Source: Variovorax dokdonensis (GTDB lineage: Bacteria > Pseudomonadota > Gammaproteobacteria > Burkholderiales > Burkholderiaceae_C). Taken from it: 64,000 nt of DNA. The stretch is from positions 682,001 through 746,000 of the forward strand of contig NZ_JASZYV010000003.1 in NCBI RefSeq assembly GCF_030316895.1. The letters run 5' to 3'. Under the pieces are notes generated by a model. The model was not told where the DNA came from. It saw only the letters and a program-made list of their open reading frames with translations, and made no database searches. Made by a program: the position numbers and the translations under genes. This document shows, one piece after another, positions 1 through 8,458 of this stretch (position 1 is its first letter; each line of letters begins with the position of its first letter).

Positions 1-131
1 AGCGAAAGCCCGTCGAGCACGCGCATCGGCCCCTGGGCGGTGGGGAACTCGACCACCACATCCTCGAAGCGCACGCGTGGCGTGCCGGTGGTGGCATGGG
101 TCGAAGGGTTATCCATGGTGGCGGTGTTCAT
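1..131 (-). CDS. ABC transporter ATP-binding protein, N-terminal fragment (cut by window edge)
   Basis: Only the first 43 codons are inside the window. They read as a short polar leader followed by an RVRFEDVVVEFPT strand and a VLDGLSL strand, the usual N-terminal sheet of SsuB/TauB-type ATPases just before the Walker A loop, which lies outside. The start codon overlaps the stop of the upstream permease as ATGA, so the two are translationally coupled and should form one importer. The substrate cannot be read from this fragment. Confidence 0.8.
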   Translation of the reverse strand, partial: MNTATMDNPSTHATTGTPRVRFEDVVVEFPTAQGPMRVLDGLS

Positions 132-895
132 GCGAGCCTGTCTTGCCAGGCCACCATGCGCCGCGTGGCGGCGCGCAGCAGCAGGTCCATCGACAGCGCG
201 ATGAAGCCGATGCAGATGATCCCGACATAGATGATGTCGAGCTGGAAGAAGGCCGATGCGTTCTGGATGAGCGCGCCAAGACCCTGCTGCGCCGCGATCA
301 ACTCCGACGCCACCAGCGTGGCCCAGGCCACACCGAGCGCCACGCGCACCGCCGTGAGGATGTGCGGCACCGTCAGCGGCACGATCACGCGGCCGAAGAT
401 TTCCAGGTCGCTCGCGCCCAGCGTGCGGGCCACGCGAACATAGATCGGGCTGATCTGCGCAATGCCTTCGTACATGACGATCACGCCGGCGAAGAAAGAT
501 GCATAGAACAGGATCACCGTCTTGGCGATCTCGCCGATGCCGAAGTAGACGATCACCAGCGGAATGAGCGCGATCGGCGGCAGCGCGCGAAAGAAGTTGA
601 TGACCGGGTCGATGAACACCCGCACGCCCCGATACCAGCCCAGGCAGAAGCCCACCGGCACGGCCACCAGCGTGCCCAGCGCCACGCCGATGAACACGCG
701 CTGGGTGGACATGAAGATGTCCATCGGCAGGCGGTCGCCCATCAGGGAAACGAAGCGCTGTGCCACCTCGTGCGGGGCCGGCACCAGCGCGGGATTGACC
801 AGGCCGCTGTAGCGAAGGGCATACCAGATCGCCAGCATGAGCAGCCAGGGCAGGAGGATCAGAACCACGCGGCGCGCGGCCGAGCTGGAAGGCAT
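128..895 (-). CDS. ABC transporter permease, SsuC/TauC type
   Basis: A 255-residue inner-membrane permease of the binding-protein-dependent family that imports sulfonates, nitrate or aromatic acids. It has a first membrane helix at about residues 9-28, further hydrophobic segments, and a cytoplasmic EAA-type loop around 155-180 (RTLGASDLEIFGRVIVP) where the ATPase docks. It is followed by its ATPase through an ATGA overlap and is divergent from the GntR gene. No binding protein is seen on this side; it probably lies beyond position 1. The role is clear from the family; the substrate is not. Confidence 0.88.
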   Translation of the reverse strand: MPSSSAARRVVLILLPWLLMLAIWYALRYSGLVNPALVPAPHEVAQRFVSLMGDRLPMDIFMSTQRVFIGVALGTLVAVPVGFCLGWYRGVRVFIDPVINFFRALPPIALIPLVIVYFGIGEIAKTVILFYASFFAGVIVMYEGIAQISPIYVRVARTLGASDLEIFGRVIVPLTVPHILTAVRVALGVAWATLVASELIAAQQGLGALIQNASAFFQLDIIYVGIICIGFIALSMDLLLRAATRRMVAWQDRLA

Positions 896-996
896 GGGCT
901 TGCTTGTCTCTCTATCGAAAAGAGGTGGCGCGCGGCCGGCCCCTTCTGCTATATTGGTTTAAACGTACTATAGACCATACCTTTAGAACACCGAAG
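896..996. promoter_or_regulatory. Divergent promoter/operator region between ABC permease and GntR gene
   Basis: This 101-bp gap must hold both divergent promoters. It contains an AT-rich island with the perfect palindrome GTTTAAAC at 957-964 followed directly by GTACTATAGAC at 965-975, whose core CTATAG is palindromic and flanked by GT and AC. GntR/HutC-type repressors bind GT...AC palindromes, so this is the natural place for an autoregulatory operator. The assignment is inference. Confidence 0.4.
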
Positions 997-1731
997 ATGG
1001 CAAGTGCGGATTCCCCCCGCTTCTCCGACAGCCCGATTCCCCGCTATCTGCAGCTGGCCGAATTGATGCGCCAGCGCGTTTCGCGCGGCATCTGGCCGCA
1101 GGGGCATCGCCTTCCTTCGCTCGACGAGCTCGGGCAGGAATTCGGCGTGGCGCGCGTCACGGTGCGCCAGGCAGTCGACCTGCTGGCGCGCGACGGACTG
1201 CTGTCGCCGCAACAGGGTCGCGGCACCTTCGTCACCGGCCAGGCCAGCGAGCGCTGGCTGAGCGTGCAGACTTCGCTCGAATCGTTAGCGCGCATGTATG
1301 CCGACACCGAGCCGCAGATCGTCAACATCGACGAGTCGACCAACGCGCCCGCGCTGAGACCCGGCGAAGGCCATGCGGCCAGCCGCTACGTGTTCATGCG
1401 CCGCGTGCATTCGCGCCAGGGCGAGCCGTATTGCGTCATCAACATCCACCTGGCCGAACAGGTGTTCCGCCGATCGCCCAAGCGCTTTCGGGACGAGCCG
1501 GTCATACCCATCCTGGTCGCCCAGAAAAGCCTGCGTATCACCAAGGCGCACCAGGTGCTGACCATCGGAACGGCCGACATCGAAGTGGCTCGCCTGCTCG
1601 GCGTGCCCGTCAACTCGCCCGTGGCCGAAGTGCGCCGCGTGTTCCGCGACGACAAGGACTGCGTCGTCTACCTGGGCGAAGTCACCTACCGCGGCGATGC
1701 GGTGCATGTGGAGATGAACCTGCTGCCATGA
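997..1731 (+). CDS. GntR family regulator with UTRA-type effector domain
   Basis: A 244-residue HutC-subfamily transcription factor. Residues about 14-80 form the winged helix (LPSLDELGQEFGVARVTVRQ then a GRGTFV wing), and residues about 95-240 match the UTRA ligand-binding domain. The ATG at 997 is preferred over an in-frame start at 904, because the latter would add 31 residues ahead of the DNA-binding domain and run into the divergent promoter. Its stop overlaps the start of the enolase-superfamily gene as ATGA, so regulator and enzyme are coupled. The divergent importer is a likely target. Confidence 0.88.
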   Translation: MASADSPRFSDSPIPRYLQLAELMRQRVSRGIWPQGHRLPSLDELGQEFGVARVTVRQAVDLLARDGLLSPQQGRGTFVTGQASERWLSVQTSLESLARMYADTEPQIVNIDESTNAPALRPGEGHAASRYVFMRRVHSRQGEPYCVINIHLAEQVFRRSPKRFRDEPVIPILVAQKSLRITKAHQVLTIGTADIEVARLLGVPVNSPVAEVRRVFRDDKDCVVYLGEVTYRGDAVHVEMNLLP

Positions 1732-2906
1732 CCACCCACGCCACGCCCGCCCTCCCCCGCGACCGCTTGCGCATTGCCAGCGTCGAGGCGCATGTGTTCC
1801 GCTATCCGATCCAGGTGCCGGTGCGAACATCGTTCGGCACCATGACCGACCGGCCCGCCGTGTTCGTCAAGATCACCGACGACGAAGGCGCCACCGGCTG
1901 GGGCGAGGTGTGGTGCAACTTTCCGGCATGCGGGGCAGAACACCGTGCACGACTGGTGCACACCGTGATGGCGCCGCTGCTGCAGGGCCGCAGCTTCGAC
2001 GGACCGCAAGCCGCCTGGGAGGCGCTGACGGCGCAGACCGCCGTGCTCGCCATTCAATCCGGCGAACCCGGTCCGATGGCGCAAGCCATCTCGGGCATCG
2101 ACCTCGCCCTGTGGGACCTGGCCGCACGTCGCGCCGGCCAGCCCTTGTGGCGCTACCTGAGCTGCAACACCGCCGGCACCGAGCCCGCCCGCATTCCCGT
2201 GTACGCCAGCGGCATCAACCCCGATGGCGCGGTCGAGAGAGCGCAGCAGATGCGCCAAGCCGGCCATCGCGCCTTCAAGCTCAAGGTGGGCTTTGGCGCC
2301 GAACGCGACACCGCCAACCTGCAGGCGCTGCGCGCCGAGTTGGGTGACGCCACGCTGCTGATGGCCGATGCCAACCAGGCATGGACGCTGAACGACGCCA
2401 TCGCCATGACGCCGCGCCTTGCGCCGCTGCGCCTGGCGTGGCTGGAAGAGCCTTTGCGCGCCGACACCCCCTGGGCCGAGTGGCAGTCACTGAAGGCCCG
2501 CGCGCCGATGCCGCTGGCCGGCGGCGAGAACCTGGCGGGCGAGGACGCCTTCGACGCCGCCGTGCATGCGCGCGTGTTCAGCATCCTTCAGCCGGATGTG
2601 GCCAAGTGGGGCGGCATCTCGGCCTGCTGGGGCGTGGTCCACCGGGCCCGCGCCGCGGGGCTGCGCTATTGCCCTCACTACCTGGGCGGCGGACTGGGCC
2701 TGCTGGCCTCCGCGCACCTGCTGGCTGCGGTGGGCGGCGATGGGCTGCTTGAGATCGATTCGAACGACAACCCGCTGCGCAGCGCGCTGAGCCCGGCCCT
2801 GTCGCGCATCGATGCGGGTTGGGTCGCTCTGGATGAGGTGCCTGGGATCGGGGCGCCGGAGGATGTGTTGGGCGTGGGGCAGTCAGTGGCGGGGCAGGCT
2901 GCTTGA
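1728..2906 (+). CDS. Mandelate racemase / muconate lactonizing enzyme family protein
   Basis: A 392-residue enolase-superfamily enzyme. The N-terminal capping domain is about 15-140, followed by a TIM barrel. The K-x-K proton-abstracting motif is K184-L-K186; the expected Mg ligands are D214, E240/E241 (LEEP) and E267 (GGEN), and H317 (CPHYLG) is a plausible second general base. These enzymes abstract the alpha proton of a carboxylate to racemise, epimerise, dehydrate or cycloisomerise it. The exact reaction cannot be assigned by reading. ATGA coupling to the GntR gene suggests that the regulator senses this substrate. Confidence 0.88.
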   Translation: MTTHATPALPRDRLRIASVEAHVFRYPIQVPVRTSFGTMTDRPAVFVKITDDEGATGWGEVWCNFPACGAEHRARLVHTVMAPLLQGRSFDGPQAAWEALTAQTAVLAIQSGEPGPMAQAISGIDLALWDLAARRAGQPLWRYLSCNTAGTEPARIPVYASGINPDGAVERAQQMRQAGHRAFKLKVGFGAERDTANLQALRAELGDATLLMADANQAWTLNDAIAMTPRLAPLRLAWLEEPLRADTPWAEWQSLKARAPMPLAGGENLAGEDAFDAAVHARVFSILQPDVAKWGGISACWGVVHRARAAGLRYCPHYLGGGLGLLASAHLLAAVGGDGLLEIDSNDNPLRSALSPALSRIDAGWVALDEVPGIGAPEDVLGVGQSVAGQAA

Positions 2907-2918
2907 AGTTGCGCTGAG

Positions 2919-3692
2919 TTAGCTCGCGCTGCTGCCCAGGCTCCATGGAAACAGACGGCGCTGCAGCCACACGATCAGCGAATACAGCGCCAGGCTGCAG
3001 CAGACCAGGATGGCCAGCGACGCAAATGCCACGGGCACCTTGAACGACGAAGTTGCAAAAAGGATCATGTAGCCCAGCCCCAATTCGGCGGCGACGAATT
3101 CGGCCACCACGGCGCCGATGACCGCCAGCGTGATCGCCACCTTCAGCGCCGAGAAAATGTAGGGAATGGCAAAAGGTAGCCTGATCTGCGTGTACTCGCG
3201 GGTGCGCGGAGCGCGCAGCGAGCGCGACAGTTCGATCATCTCCGGCGGCACCGAGGCCAGCCCTGTGGCAGTGGAGATCACGAGCGGAAAGAATGAGATG
3301 AGCGTGGTGATGACGATGCGCGGCAGGTTGCCGGCGCCCAGGGTCACGACGATGATCGGTGCAATCGCCACGATGGGCGTGGACTGCACCACCACCAGCC
3401 AGGGCATGACGGTCCGCGACAGCAGCGCGGAGTTGGTCAGCCCGATCGCCAGCGGCAGGGCAATGGCGATCGCGACCAGGTAGCCGGACACTGCCACCTG
3501 CAGCGTGGCGAGCAGGTGCTCCAGCCAGCGCGCGCCACCCACTTCCATCGCCGAAGTCACGATGGCGCTGGGGGACGGCAGCACGAACACCGGCAACGGA
3601 ATGGCTCGGCAGGCAACCTCCCACAGCACCAGCACGGCAATGAAGGACAGCAGCGACGCGTGCCGGTTGGCGAAACTCTTGAGTGCATTCAT
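2919..3692 (-). CDS. ABC transporter permease, SsuC/TauC type
   Basis: A 257-residue inner-membrane permease with about six helices; the first spans roughly 12-30 and the EAA loop lies near 160-180 (RSLRAPRTREYTQIRLP). It is the last gene of a minus-strand operon (oxygenase, hydrolase, binding protein, ATPase, permease). Its ATG overlaps the ATPase stop by four bases as ATGA. It converges on the enolase-superfamily gene with only 12 bp between the stops. It is a different paralogue from the permease at 128-895. Confidence 0.88.
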   Translation of the reverse strand: MNALKSFANRHASLLSFIAVLVLWEVACRAIPLPVFVLPSPSAIVTSAMEVGGARWLEHLLATLQVAVSGYLVAIAIALPLAIGLTNSALLSRTVMPWLVVVQSTPIVAIAPIIVVTLGAGNLPRIVITTLISFFPLVISTATGLASVPPEMIELSRSLRAPRTREYTQIRLPFAIPYIFSALKVAITLAVIGAVVAEFVAAELGLGYMILFATSSFKVPVAFASLAILVCCSLALYSLIVWLQRRLFPWSLGSSAS

Positions 3693-4516
3693 TCGGGCTT
3701 GCGCGTGAAGACCTTCACGCGAATCTCGTTGGCCAATTGGGTGAAAACCGGGTCCGACAAAGTCGCCAGGTTGCGCGGGCGCGCCAGCGGCACGTCGATG
3801 ATCTCGGACACGCGGCCCGGGCGCGCGCTCATCACGACGATGCGGTCGGACAGCAGCAGAGCCTCCTGGATGGAGTGCGTGACGAACACCACCGTCTTGG
3901 GCCGCTCGGCCCAGATGCGCAACAGCTCGAAACTCATCTCGTCGCGCGTGAGCGCATCGAGCGCCGAAAAGGGCTCGTCCATCAGCAGGATGTCCGGGTC
4001 GTGCAGCAAGGCACGCGCAATGGCCACGCGCTGCTGCATGCCGCCAGACAGTTCGTTAGGCCGCTTGCGCGCGAAGTCGCGCAGACCGATGGTCTCCAGC
4101 AACTCGTTGGCGCGCTTGACGTCGCGCTGTTCGACACGGCCGTACTTGTGGCGCATGGGGAACGTGATGTTGTCGATCACGTCCAGCCACGGCAGCAAGG
4201 TGGGCCGCTGGAAGGCAAAGCCGATCTCGTCGCGCGGCGCGGTCACCGGCACGCCGAAGATCGACACCGTGCCGCTGCTCGGCATGAGCAGCCCCGCAGC
4301 CAACCGCAGCAACGTGGACTTGCCACAACCCGAGGGGCCGATGACCGACACGAACTCGTGCCGGCGCAAGCTGAGGTTCACGCCCTGCAACGCTTCGACG
4401 CGACTGCCGTCGCTTGAGACGAAGGTCTGACCGACGGACTGGAAATCGATCACGGGCGGCGAGATCGCCGTGCCCGATGCGGCTACGGGGGTGGGCAAGG
4501 CGGTCACTGCGCTCAT
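3689..4516 (-). CDS. ABC transporter ATP-binding protein, SsuB/TauB type
   Basis: A 275-residue cytoplasmic ATPase with every diagnostic motif in order: Walker A GPSGCGKST (about 60-68), Q-loop FQRPT (about 107), signature LSGGMQQR (about 157), Walker B ILLMDEP (about 177) and H-loop THS (about 212). It powers the adjacent permease and binding protein. The start is seven bases after the stop of the binding-protein gene and the stop overlaps the permease start, so the three importer genes form one translation unit. Confidence 0.92.
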   Translation of the reverse strand: MSAVTALPTPVAASGTAISPPVIDFQSVGQTFVSSDGSRVEALQGVNLSLRRHEFVSVIGPSGCGKSTLLRLAAGLLMPSSGTVSIFGVPVTAPRDEIGFAFQRPTLLPWLDVIDNITFPMRHKYGRVEQRDVKRANELLETIGLRDFARKRPNELSGGMQQRVAIARALLHDPDILLMDEPFSALDALTRDEMSFELLRIWAERPKTVVFVTHSIQEALLLSDRIVVMSARPGRVSEIIDVPLARPRNLATLSDPVFTQLANEIRVKVFTRKPE

Positions 4517-4523
4517 CGGTGGC

Positions 4524-5522
4524 TTACTTGGGCAGGAAGTTGCGGTCGACCAGCGTTTCCGGGTTGACCTTGTCCGGCGCGTAGTTCATCGACTTGGCGA
4601 CCCAGCCCCAAGTGGTGGCCAGCAGCTTGGGCTCGAACGTGCCCATGCCGTCCTTCTTGGAGACTTCGTTCTGCAGCAATGGGAGCGAGGCGCGGAACTC
4701 CGCGGCCGCCACGGCCTCGTCCGCCTCGGGCACCATGGCCTTGAGTGCGGCAGCCGATTTGTCCGGATTGGCAATCGCGAAATCGAGCGACTTCTTGAGC
4801 GCACGCAGGTAGCGCTTGAGCACTTCCGGGCGCTCCTTGATGGTCTTGTCGCTCGCCATCACCGACCAGCCATAGCCGTCCAGGCCGTAGGCGCTCCACG
4901 GCAGCACGCTCAGGTCCTTGCCCGCTTGCTTGAGCACCGGCTGCACGCCCGGCGCCACCGTGACCCAGTTGATCGTGGCGTCGACCTTGCCTTGGGCCAG
5001 CATCGGCGCGAGCGTGGCGGGGTCGACCTTCAGCAGCTTGATCTTCGACGCGTCGATGTTGTTCTTCTGCAGCACGACCGGCCACAACTGGTTGGACGAA
5101 GAGAAGGTCGAGGTGGCAACGGTCTTGCCTTCGAGGTCCTTGAGCGATTCGATGCCGCTGCCCTTGGTGGTGAAGATGGCGTCAGGCTGCTTCGAGTAGA
5201 GCGACATCACCGCCTTGACCGGCACGCCGTTCTCGGCGGCCGCCATCATCAGCGCCGAGATGCCGCCGAAGCCGACGTCGGCGACACCGGTGCCCACCTT
5301 GGTGATGGCATCCGATGAGCCACGGCCCAGCGAGATCTTCACGTCCAGCCCTTCGGCGGCGAAGAAGCCTTCCTTCACGCCGGCATAGACAAAGCTCTTG
5401 TCGCCACCGGGCAGCCAGTCGAGCTGCACCTTGACGACGTCAGCCGCGTGGGCGGCCAAACCGAGGACAGAGCAGCCCGCAAAAAGAAGCGAGGCAACGA
5501 GGGGTTTGATACGTGTGTTCAT
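4524..5522 (-). CDS. ABC transporter substrate-binding protein, NMT1/SsuA-like
   Basis: A 332-residue periplasmic binding protein. A Sec signal peptide is clear: positive start (NTRIK), hydrophobic core, then a cleavage site after AAHA near residue 26. The mature protein has the NMT1/THI5-like fold signature (KVQLDWLPGGDKSFVYAGVK and GRGSSDAITKVGTGVADVGF), as in binding proteins for sulfonates, pyrimidines or aromatic acids. It is expressed with the ATPase and permease downstream and with the hydrolase and Fe(II) oxygenase upstream, so the ligand is probably related to their substrate. Confidence 0.88.
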   Translation of the reverse strand: MNTRIKPLVASLLFAGCSVLGLAAHAADVVKVQLDWLPGGDKSFVYAGVKEGFFAAEGLDVKISLGRGSSDAITKVGTGVADVGFGGISALMMAAAENGVPVKAVMSLYSKQPDAIFTTKGSGIESLKDLEGKTVATSTFSSSNQLWPVVLQKNNIDASKIKLLKVDPATLAPMLAQGKVDATINWVTVAPGVQPVLKQAGKDLSVLPWSAYGLDGYGWSVMASDKTIKERPEVLKRYLRALKKSLDFAIANPDKSAAALKAMVPEADEAVAAAEFRASLPLLQNEVSKKDGMGTFEPKLLATTWGWVAKSMNYAPDKVNPETLVDRNFLPK

Positions 5523-5566
5523 GGGTATGGAAAGATGAGGAAACTCGGAGGGAACGAAAGCAGAAA

Positions 5567-6364
5567 TCAGATGCTGGCCGGCTCGCCGCGCGCCGCATTG
5601 ACCAGCGGTTCAAGGTGTGGGAGCAGCAGCGCCGTCAGCCGCTCGGGCTGCGCAAGCTGCGGCACGTGGCCGCAATCGAGCACCACGCGCACCGCGCCCG
5701 GGCTCAACTTCTGCATGTGCTGCTGGATCGGCAGCAGCACTGACTGGTCATGGCTGCATTCGACATAGATGCGAGGCACGCGGCCGAAGTGCTCGGCACT
5801 GAGCGTGTTGCGCATGGCGCGCCCGCTTTCGGGCTGCGCGCGCAGCAACGTCGCTACTTTGCGCGCCGCGTCGATTTCGCAGTCCTGCACGAAGCAAAGC
5901 AGCGCGCCCTCTTCGCGCACCGTGCTGGCGGTGCGTCCCTCGTCCCAGTCGAGCCAGGACCCGACGCCGCGCAGATCCACGCCGGGGTGTTCGAGCGCTA
6001 CCTGGCCCAGCAGTTCGCCATAGCTCATTGCGCTGGGCAGCATCATCCCGGCCAGGTAGACCAGCGCTGCGACGCGATCGGGCATGCGCTCCGCCACCTG
6101 CGAGATGGTGACGCCACCACCGCTGTGCCCGACGAGCACGACGGGCGCGTCGATCGCGGAGATGATGTCGGCCACGTGCGCCGTGTAGGTGTCCAGGCTG
6201 GCGGGCGCGGCGCCTTGTTCGCCCCAGCCGTTGCCAGGCAGGTCCACCGCATGAACCGTCCAGCCGGCCGCTTCCAGGAACGGCCGCCAAGTGGCGAACG
6301 ACCAGCTGCCCTGCCACGCGCCGTGAACCAGCACCATGTGCCGAGCGTTGCGCACTTCAGGCAT
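5567..6364 (-). CDS. Alpha/beta hydrolase, esterase-like
   Basis: A 265-residue cytoplasmic alpha/beta hydrolase. The oxyanion motif HGAWQGSW is at 14-21, the nucleophile elbow GHSGG puts Ser at 81, and the C-terminal DCGHVPQ supplies the His near 236. The overall pattern matches small-ester hydrolases such as salicylate or pyrethroid esterases. Its start overlaps the end of the Fe(II) oxygenase by eight bases, so hydrolysis and oxidation of one compound are probably linked. It lies 44 bp before the binding protein of the same operon. Confidence 0.85.
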   Translation of the reverse strand: MPEVRNARHMVLVHGAWQGSWSFATWRPFLEAAGWTVHAVDLPGNGWGEQGAAPASLDTYTAHVADIISAIDAPVVLVGHSGGGVTISQVAERMPDRVAALVYLAGMMLPSAMSYGELLGQVALEHPGVDLRGVGSWLDWDEGRTASTVREEGALLCFVQDCEIDAARKVATLLRAQPESGRAMRNTLSAEHFGRVPRIYVECSHDQSVLLPIQQHMQKLSPGAVRVVLDCGHVPQLAQPERLTALLLPHLEPLVNAARGEPASI

Positions 6365-7346
6365 ACGTCCTCCGATAGCACTCGCGCAGGTGTTCTTCCA
6401 CCGTCACAGCCGCATACCGGGGCGCTTCACCAGGGGCCGCGCAGCCCGGCAGGCACTCGACAAGGTGCGTCGGGTTGCCGGTGAAGAAGAAGGCCACCGA
6501 GAGTCGCTCGCGGCCGGAGCTGTTGATGACCCGGTGCAGCGTCGAGTGGTAGCGTCCGTTCGTCCAGCGCTCGAACAGGTCGCCGATGTTGACCACGAAC
6601 GTGTCGGCCACGGGAGGCGCGTCGATCCAGCTCTCGTCGAGGGCGTCGCGCACTTGCAGGCCGCCAGACTGGTCCTGCAGCAGCAGGGTCACGCCACCGA
6701 AATCCGTATGGGCGCCACAGCCTTTTTCGCCAGGAGACGGGTTCGGTGGCTGCGGCGGGTAGTGCAGCAGCCGCAAGGTGGAGGCAGCGTCCGTCAGGTA
6801 GTCGTCGAAGTGGCTGGCAGGAAGGTCGAGCGAGGCGGCCAGAGCGCGCACGATGAGCACACCCAGTTCATGGGCCTGCGCGAAGTACGCGTCCATCGTC
6901 TCCCGGAAGGCTGGCAGTCCGCTCGGCCATTGGTTGGGGCCGGTGTTGAAACGGCCGGCCAGCACGCGCGGGTCATCGGCGCCGATCTCCTCGCCGATGT
7001 AGAAGCTCTCCTTCAGATCGGGCGGCGCTCCCGCCTCCAGGGTTTGCGCACGCAACGGCTCGTAGCCACGGTTGCACGGCGAGAACGACTTGTCCAGCGC
7101 CAGCTTCGTCTCGGGCGGCAGGTCGAAGAAGCCTTCAGAAGCATCGAAGACGCGGCTGATCAGCTCCTTCGAGACGCCGTGATTGCGGATGTAGAAGAAG
7201 CCGCGGTTCTCGCATGCGCTGCGCAACTGCGCAGCCACCTCGGCTTTTTGCGCCGCGTCGCCGCCGCGCAGAGGCCCGACATCAATCACCGGGAGGCCTT
7301 TCGTGGCGGCGGGAGACGCGGGTTCGGGTCGATGGAGGGCGTTCAT
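6357..7346 (-). CDS. 2-oxoglutarate/Fe(II)-dependent oxygenase, isopenicillin N synthase-like (copy A)
   Basis: A 329-residue non-heme iron oxygenase of the DIOX_N plus 2OG-FeII family. Iron ligands are H213 and D215 (AHTDFG) and H271 (TLHRV); R281-x-S283 (RLS) is the expected 2-oxoglutarate carboxylate clamp. The N-terminal domain carries the family motif ENRGFFYI at 46-53. The ATG at 7346 is preferred over an in-frame TTG seven codons upstream. It heads the operon with the hydrolase and importer. A close paralogue lies at 10797-11774. Such enzymes hydroxylate or dealkylate small molecules; the substrate is unknown. Confidence 0.88.
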   Translation of the reverse strand: MNALHRPEPASPAATKGLPVIDVGPLRGGDAAQKAEVAAQLRSACENRGFFYIRNHGVSKELISRVFDASEGFFDLPPETKLALDKSFSPCNRGYEPLRAQTLEAGAPPDLKESFYIGEEIGADDPRVLAGRFNTGPNQWPSGLPAFRETMDAYFAQAHELGVLIVRALAASLDLPASHFDDYLTDAASTLRLLHYPPQPPNPSPGEKGCGAHTDFGGVTLLLQDQSGGLQVRDALDESWIDAPPVADTFVVNIGDLFERWTNGRYHSTLHRVINSSGRERLSVAFFFTGNPTHLVECLPGCAAPGEAPRYAAVTVEEHLRECYRRTYA

Positions 7347-7422
7347 GTCTGGCTCTTGGCGTTGCAATGTGGGCCAGTCTATGGAAGGCCTCGTGATTGC
7401 GATAGCGCAGACTTTTGCTCGG

Positions 7423-7445
7423 GGTGATGCCGAAACGGCATCACC
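7423..7445. promoter_or_regulatory. Perfect 23-bp inverted repeat upstream of the oxygenase operon
   Basis: Arms GGTGATGCCG and CGGCATCACC are 10 bp each and perfectly complementary around AAA. The repeat lies between the LysR stop at 7500 and the oxygenase start at 7346. No U-tract follows on the minus strand (CCGAGCAAAAG), so an intrinsic terminator is only possible. The inner TGATGCC...GGCATCA also fits the T-N11-A shape of LysR operators. It could be an operator for the neighbouring LysR proteins, or a 3' stem for the LysR message. Confidence 0.5.
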
Positions 7446-7499
7446 TACTCCAAAGCGCGGCGACTGGGCGCAAGTGCGCCGGCAGCACCGACAGGAAAA

Positions 7500-8417
7500 T
7501 CAGGCCGGCTCTTCGGTCTCGCGGCGCTCGATTTCTTCGGCCAGGATGCGGATGAAGGCGTCGACGGCTGGCGGCAAGGTGCGGCCAGCCCGCACGTAGA
7601 CACCGAGTTCGGTCGCCAGCCGTACCTGCGCCTTGAGCGGTACGTGCACCAGTTGTCCCGATGCAATATCGGGCTCCAGCCCGAGCCGAGTCTGAAAGGC
7701 GATCCCCACGCCGCGCCCCACCATTCGCTTGGCCAATTCGATCGATGCGGTTTCAAGAAGCACGGTCAACGCACGCTTGTGGTGCGACAGCAGCGGCTTC
7801 ATGACGGCATGGATCGACAACTGTGCACTGGCCAGGATCAGCGGATAGCGCGCGCATTCTGCAAAGGTCACCTGCTTCTCGGCGGCCAGAGCATGATCGG
7901 CGCGCACGACCGCGCCCAGGCCGAAGCGCCCTACTGCGCACTGACGAAGCCCTTCGCGCCGCTCCAGCGAAAAGCCGATCGCAATGTCGGCATCGCCGCT
8001 TTCCACCGCTCGGCCGGTCTGCTCCGAGCCGGTGGAGGCGACGTGGATGCGGATCATCGGATAGCGCGTCATCATCCGTTCCAGGCAGGCCGGCAGCAGG
8101 TCGGCGTTGAGCCCTTCGACAGCCGCGATGCTGATCGACCCTCGCCGGATACCGCGCAGCATGTCGAGTTCGCTGGCCATGCGGCGCTCGTCCTGCAGCA
8201 CGGTGATGACGTGCCTCGAGAACACCTCCCCCGCCGCCGTCAGGCGCAGGCCTGTGGTCATCCGCTCGAACAGCGGCGAACCCACTTCCGACTCCAGTTG
8301 AAGCAGTTGCCGGTTGACCGCCGAAGACGCGACGTGCAGTTGGCGGGCCGCCTCGCGGATCGAACCACAGCGGCGGATCATCTCGAAATACTGGAGGGAG
8401 CGAGCGTGAATGTGCAT
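7500..8417 (-). CDS. LysR family regulator (copy A)
   Basis: A 305-residue LysR-type regulator. The N-terminal helix-turn-helix is at about 14-55 (GSIREAARQLHVASSAVNRQ), followed by the linker helix and a two-lobed effector domain to the end. The ATG at 8417 (MHIHAR) is chosen over an upstream TTG because the neighbouring paralogue starts identically (MHIHSR). It lies 41 bp after that paralogue on the same strand and just ahead of the Fe(II) oxygenase operon, its most likely target. Confidence 0.88.
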   Translation of the reverse strand: MHIHARSLQYFEMIRRCGSIREAARQLHVASSAVNRQLLQLESEVGSPLFERMTTGLRLTAAGEVFSRHVITVLQDERRMASELDMLRGIRRGSISIAAVEGLNADLLPACLERMMTRYPMIRIHVASTGSEQTGRAVESGDADIAIGFSLERREGLRQCAVGRFGLGAVVRADHALAAEKQVTFAECARYPLILASAQLSIHAVMKPLLSHHKRALTVLLETASIELAKRMVGRGVGIAFQTRLGLEPDIASGQLVHVPLKAQVRLATELGVYVRAGRTLPPAVDAFIRILAEEIERRETEEPA

Positions 8418-8458
8418 GTGCGTATGGATGCTGTTTGGCTGCAAGACCCTGAGGCGCG

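Noticed and set aside
7347..7367. Longer N-terminus of oxygenase copy A from a TTG at 7367
   Set aside because: TTG start, no better ribosome site, and the paralogue starts at the matching position of the shorter form.
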